18,232 nucleotides of DNA from Gracilimonas sp031580945 (GTDB taxonomy: Bacteria > Bacteroidota > Rhodothermia > Balneolales > Balneolaceae): assembly GCA_031580945.1 (NCBI GenBank), contig JAVLBT010000049.1, positions 1 to 18,232 on the forward strand, written 5' to 3'. How positions within the stretch are numbered: position 1 is the first letter of the stretch; every line of letters starts with the position of its first letter. Under the pieces are notes generated by a model. The model searched no databases, was not told the origin of the DNA, and saw only the letters and a program-made list of their open reading frames with translations. Both the position numbers and the translations under genes were made by a program. Below are positions 15,085 through 18,232 of this stretch, in pieces.

Positions 15085-16284
15085 ATGAAAAACTTAATAT
15101 TGTTTGTTATTTCTTTCCTGACATTCCTATCCACTTTTGCATATGCACAAGAGGATGAATCTTCACTCTCATTTGGGGGTGCTGTTCGGTATAATGTTTT
15201 ACTCACAGATTATGAGGATGAAACCATCGATAACAATGATGTTCAATTTACAATAGATACCTGGCGCCTAAACATAAATGCAGAACGCAATGGAGTAAAA
15301 TTAAATTTTGAATATCGTTTCTATCCAACATTCAATACCCATTTTGTGAAGCAAGGTTGGTTGGGATACGATTTCAACGATAGCAATAACATCCAATTAG
15401 GAGTTACCCAAGTTCCATTTGGTAACCTTCAGTACAATTCTCATAACTGGTGGTTCCAAGGTGCCTATTATGTAGGTCTTGAAGATGACCATGATATGGG
15501 TATTAAATATACACACACTGCCGAAAAATGGGATTTTATGGCGGCCTATTTCTTTCAGCCTGAACCCGCAGGCCCGGCATATGGTTCAGCCTCTTTTGGT
15601 TCAGGTGGGTCCGGACGTTATTCTTACGACATCATCCCCATCACCGGAGGCAAGCCATGGGACTACGTTTTAGGACAAAATGAAACACCACAATCAAATT
15701 TTGAGCGAAATCAGCTAAACTTGCGCGGAACCTACACCTTTGATATTGACAACGGTAGTGCTGAAGTTGGAGCTAGTGCTCAAGTTGGACAGATTTGGAA
15801 TCAAGCACTTGATGAAAATACAAGTAGGTATGCACTTGCCGTTCATACAGATATAAACTATGGTAATTGGAATTTCAAAGGTCAGTTTATTAACTATGGA
15901 ATGGAAGCTCAAAATGATGCCGGTCAAAGTGTAGACTATGTATATATGGGTGCATACGGGGATCCTTATGCAGTTGCAACAGAAATGAACCTGTACTCTG
16001 CCGGACTCAGTTACAGTTATGATGTAAATTGGGGGCCCATTACCAATCTCAACTTTTATAACGATTACACCTACTTCCAGAAAAATATTGATAACTACTT
16101 TGATGCCCATCAACACATAGTTGGATTTCTACTATCAGCTGGAAACGTGTACACATATTTTGATATAGCACGGGGCAGCAACCAACCTTGGATAACAGAA
16201 AACTTTGGACAAGGACTTGGGCCTGGTGTAGATGACGCTCGCTGGAATACCAGATTTAACATCAACATCGGATACTATTTCTAA
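15085..16284 (+). CDS. Porin-like outer-membrane beta-barrel protein
   Basis: The 399 residues carry a signal peptide ending AYAQ (about 1-22). Alternating polar and hydrophobic stretches typical of beta strands follow, rich in Tyr, Trp, Asn and Gly, and the protein ends in GYYF with a terminal Phe, as outer-membrane barrels do. Stretches such as QLGVTQVPFGN and DMGIKYTHTAEKWDFMAAYFF recall OprO/OprP-like porins, but I cannot assign a family with certainty. It lacks a TonB plug domain. The genes that follow encode a glycine-betaine-type ABC ATPase and permease, so the barrel may admit the same osmolyte across the outer membrane; this is inferred from order only. A long hairpin lies in the 116 bases between it and the ATPase gene. 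Confidence 0.75.
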   Translation: MKNLILFVISFLTFLSTFAYAQEDESSLSFGGAVRYNVLLTDYEDETIDNNDVQFTIDTWRLNINAERNGVKLNFEYRFYPTFNTHFVKQGWLGYDFNDSNNIQLGVTQVPFGNLQYNSHNWWFQGAYYVGLEDDHDMGIKYTHTAEKWDFMAAYFFQPEPAGPAYGSASFGSGGSGRYSYDIIPITGGKPWDYVLGQNETPQSNFERNQLNLRGTYTFDIDNGSAEVGASAQVGQIWNQALDENTSRYALAVHTDINYGNWNFKGQFINYGMEAQNDAGQSVDYVYMGAYGDPYAVATEMNLYSAGLSYSYDVNWGPITNLNFYNDYTYFQKNIDNYFDAHQHIVGFLLSAGNVYTYFDIARGSNQPWITENFGQGLGPGVDDARWNTRFNINIGYYF

Positions 16285-16304
16285 ACCGATTGATGAATTA
16301 TTAA

Positions 16305-16367
16305 CAGGTGAATACGTTTAATTTTCGGGTAAAGCTATTTTGAAAATAGCTTTACCCGCTTCACCTG
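16305..16367. repeat. Nested inverted repeat (long hairpin) between porin and ATPase genes
   Basis: The inner arms CGGGTAAAGCTATTTT (16326-16341) and AAAATAGCTTTACCCG (16343-16358) are perfect over 16 bases around one central G. Outer arms CAGGTGAA (16305-16312) and TTCACCTG (16360-16367) add eight more pairs, leaving 13 unpaired bases on the left and one on the right. It begins 20 bases after the porin stop. No strong T-tract follows on either strand, so complete termination is doubtful. An mRNA-stabilising or partial-termination role between a porin and its ABC genes is possible. Confidence 0.75.
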
Positions 16368-16400
16368 CTCTTCTAAATCTTAATTTGATTACATAATTAT

Positions 16401-17630
16401 ATGGCAGCAATCACGGTACAAAATCTGTTTAAAGTATTTGGTAAAAACCCTGAGAAGGCTTTCCCGCTTATAGAAGAAGGCAATTCAAAAGATGAAATCC
16501 TCAATCAAACCGGAAATACAATTGGTATAAATGATGCTAGTTTTCAGATCAAGGAGAAAGAAATGTTTGTTATTATGGGGCTTTCCGGAAGTGGAAAATC
16601 TACTGTCCTAAGATGTTTAAACCGACTTATTGAGCCCACACGTGGAAAAGTACTTATTGGTGACGAGGATATTACAAAAGTAAGTAAAGAACGACTTCTG
16701 GAACTACGCAGAAAAAAAATGTCGATGGTATTCCAGAATTTTGGTTTATTTCCACACCGCACGGTCGCAAATAATGTAGAATATGGTCTTGAAATTAGTG
16801 GTATTGAAAAGGAAGTAAGAAAGGAAAAAGCGTATGAAGCCCTCGAAAAAGTTGGACTGAAGGGTTATGAAGAGCAAAAACCTAGCGAACTTAGTGGCGG
16901 TATGCAGCAACGGGTTGGACTGGCCCGTGCCTTGGCCAACGATCCGGAAATCCTTTTAATGGATGAAGCTTTTAGTGCCCTAGATCCGTTGATTAGAGCT
17001 GATATGCAGGATGAACTTCTTGAGCTTCAAGCTGAGGTTCATAAAACTGTAGTTTTTATTACGCATGATTTAGATGAGGCTTTAAAAATTGGAGATCGCA
17101 TTGCCATCATGAAGGATGGATATGTTGTTCAGGTTGGAACCCCAGAAGAAATCCTTACAAATCCCGCAGATGACTACGTAAAAGCTTTTGTGCAAAATGT
17201 AGATCGCACTAAAATCATCACAGCACAGGCAATAATGAGAAAAGCTCCTACCATTCAGGTTCCAAAAGATGGACCTACGGTAGCTATCCGTAAAATGGAA
17301 AAAATAGGTGTTTCTACAACCTATGTAGTAGATGAGAATCGAAAACTAAAAGGACTTGTAACTATTGATGATGCCATCAGAATAAAAGAAGAAAACAAAA
17401 AAGATTTGACAGAAATTATTCAGGCAAATATTCAAGTAGCTGGACCTGAAACGCCTATCAATGCTTTGCTCACCAAATCAATTCAATCCAAATACCCTAT
17501 TGCAGTGATGAATGAAAACACAAAACTGTTGGGTATTGTAGACCGGGCTACCATTTTAGCTGAATTAAATGAAAATGGATCTAACCAATCTGAAGAAGAT
17601 CAAGAAAAATATAAATTACCAAGTAAGTAA
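16401..17630 (+). CDS. Glycine betaine/proline betaine-type ABC transporter ATPase with CBS domains (ProV/OpuAA family)
   Basis: This is the nucleotide-binding subunit of a betaine-type importer. The 409 residues contain a family-typical N-terminal region (about 1-50, including KVFGKNPEKAFPLIEEG). The ATPase core has a Walker A motif GLSGSGKST (60-68, Lys66), a Q-loop Gln112, the signature LSGGMQQ (164-170), a Walker B LLMDE with Asp188-Glu189, and the switch His222. From about 270 a tandem CBS pair follows (ITAQAIMRKAPTIQV to the end of the core near 395). In the OpuA system this pair senses ionic strength; the same role here is inferred. A charged tail, NGSNQSEEDQEKYKLPSK, ends the protein. 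The permease starts two bases after the stop, so the two are co-transcribed. Confidence 0.94.
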   Translation: MAAITVQNLFKVFGKNPEKAFPLIEEGNSKDEILNQTGNTIGINDASFQIKEKEMFVIMGLSGSGKSTVLRCLNRLIEPTRGKVLIGDEDITKVSKERLLELRRKKMSMVFQNFGLFPHRTVANNVEYGLEISGIEKEVRKEKAYEALEKVGLKGYEEQKPSELSGGMQQRVGLARALANDPEILLMDEAFSALDPLIRADMQDELLELQAEVHKTVVFITHDLDEALKIGDRIAIMKDGYVVQVGTPEEILTNPADDYVKAFVQNVDRTKIITAQAIMRKAPTIQVPKDGPTVAIRKMEKIGVSTTYVVDENRKLKGLVTIDDAIRIKEENKKDLTEIIQANIQVAGPETPINALLTKSIQSKYPIAVMNENTKLLGIVDRATILAELNENGSNQSEEDQEKYKLPSK

Positions 17631-17632
17631 CT

Positions 17633-18232
17633 ATGTTTGATATTCCTGTAGGAGATTTTTTTGAATTTTTAATCAACTGGCTTACCGATAATTTTGGTGG
17701 CTTTTTTGATCTCATCACCGTAACTGTTAAAGCGTTTCTGGTGGGGATAGAAAACTTATTACTTTTTCCCCACCCCATTATCATGATTATCATTCTCTCC
17801 GCAATTGCCTTGTATATTTCAGGCAGAGGTGTAGCTATTTTTACCGTCCTTGGATTGATAGTAATTGACGGTATGAATATGTGGGACGGAACAATGGAAA
17901 CACTAGCTCTAATTATTACTGCAGTTTTTATTGCTTTGCTAATTGGAATTCCAACGGGAATATGGGCTTCAAAAAATGACACAGTCGAGAACATAGTGAG
18001 ACCAATCTTGGACTTTATGCAGACCATGCCGGCTTTCGTGTATTTGATACCTGCTGTCTTGTTCTTTGGCCTTGGAGCTGTCCCAGGCATTATTGCAACG
18101 CTTATTTTTGCGATGCCCCCAGCAGTCCGGCTTACAAACTTAGGAATACGCCAGGTTCCCGAAGAAATTAAAGAAGCAGCCTTAGCATTTGGGTCAGATA
18201 ACAAACAAATGCTTTTCAAAGTGGAACTCCCC
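17633..18232 (+). CDS. Glycine betaine/proline betaine-type ABC transporter permease (ProW/OpuAB family), 3' part missing
   Basis: An open frame from the ATG at 17633 reaches the window end with 200 codons and no stop. The protein starts MFDIPVGDFFEFLINWL, an N-terminus typical of ProW/OpuAB subunits. Membrane segments follow at about 48-62, 65-80 and 86-106. The conserved DFMQTMPAFVYLIPAVLFFGLG stretch (in part, about 126-148) and the EAA-type loop VPEEIKEAALAFGSDNKQMLFKVELP (in part) are both visible; the latter contacts the ATPase. About 80 further residues are expected for a family protein near 280 residues. A fused or separate binding-protein domain may lie beyond the edge. It is translationally close to the ATPase gene. 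Confidence 0.92.
   Translation, partial: MFDIPVGDFFEFLINWLTDNFGGFFDLITVTVKAFLVGIENLLLFPHPIIMIIILSAIALYISGRGVAIFTVLGLIVIDGMNMWDGTMETLALIITAVFIALLIGIPTGIWASKNDTVENIVRPILDFMQTMPAFVYLIPAVLFFGLGAVPGIIATLIFAMPPAVRLTNLGIRQVPEEIKEAALAFGSDNKQMLFKVELP

Noticed and set aside
17581..18219. Minus-strand open frame of 212 codons
   Set aside because: It mirrors the ATPase end and the ProW-type permease, whose plus-strand frame carries clear family motifs; the antisense protein is low in complexity and matches nothing.

Overview
The window is AT-rich chromosomal DNA from a Gram-negative member of the Bacteroidota/Balneolota group. A Balneolaceae-like organism is my best guess from protein style; I could not run a search. 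Supporting signs are a Bacteroidota-type promoter box (TAnnTTTG), mostly absent or weak Shine-Dalgarno sequences, an outer-membrane beta-barrel gene, a lipoprotein signal, and the purH-mreBCD-mrdA-rodA gene order. No tRNA, rRNA, CRISPR array, insertion sequence or phage gene was seen. No gap between genes exceeds 300 bases.

Left part (1-3796): a truncated exported protein on the minus strand is divergent from an AI-2E/PerM-type membrane protein. Two adjacent purine genes follow, purN and purH, both without ATG starts. The purN start is doubtful because the first GTG lies inside a promoter box.

Centre (3938-9440): a tight cell-shape operon, mreB-mreC-mreD-mrdA(PBP2)-rodA. Gaps are 0-14 bases with two overlaps. 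It encodes the elongasome: the MreB filament, the MreC/MreD scaffold, and the RodA glycosyltransferase paired with the PBP2 transpeptidase. A 24-bp AT-rich palindrome sits in front of mreB.

Right part (9455-18232): a glycine-betaine/proline-betaine type uptake system in two pieces. A lipoprotein substrate-binding protein (OpuAC/ProX type) is on the minus strand, convergent with rodA. About 5 kb further on, a porin-like outer-membrane barrel is followed by the ABC ATPase with CBS domains (ProV/OpuAA) and the permease (ProW/OpuAB, cut by the window end). Between the pieces lie a secreted metallo-beta-lactamase-fold hydrolase, a zinc-ribbon methyltransferase, a membrane-anchored diheme cytochrome c and a secreted M1 metallopeptidase. 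Together the porin, binding lipoprotein and ABC importer could carry an osmolyte from outside to cytoplasm; this is inference from family membership and proximity.

Most of the window is ordinary housekeeping and transport sequence. The less-explained signals are non-coding: a long nested hairpin between the porin and the ATPase, a perfect 22-bp palindrome upstream of the porin, the palindrome before mreB, and inverted repeats upstream of the hydrolase and cytochrome genes. I did not find convincing evidence of a wholly new system.
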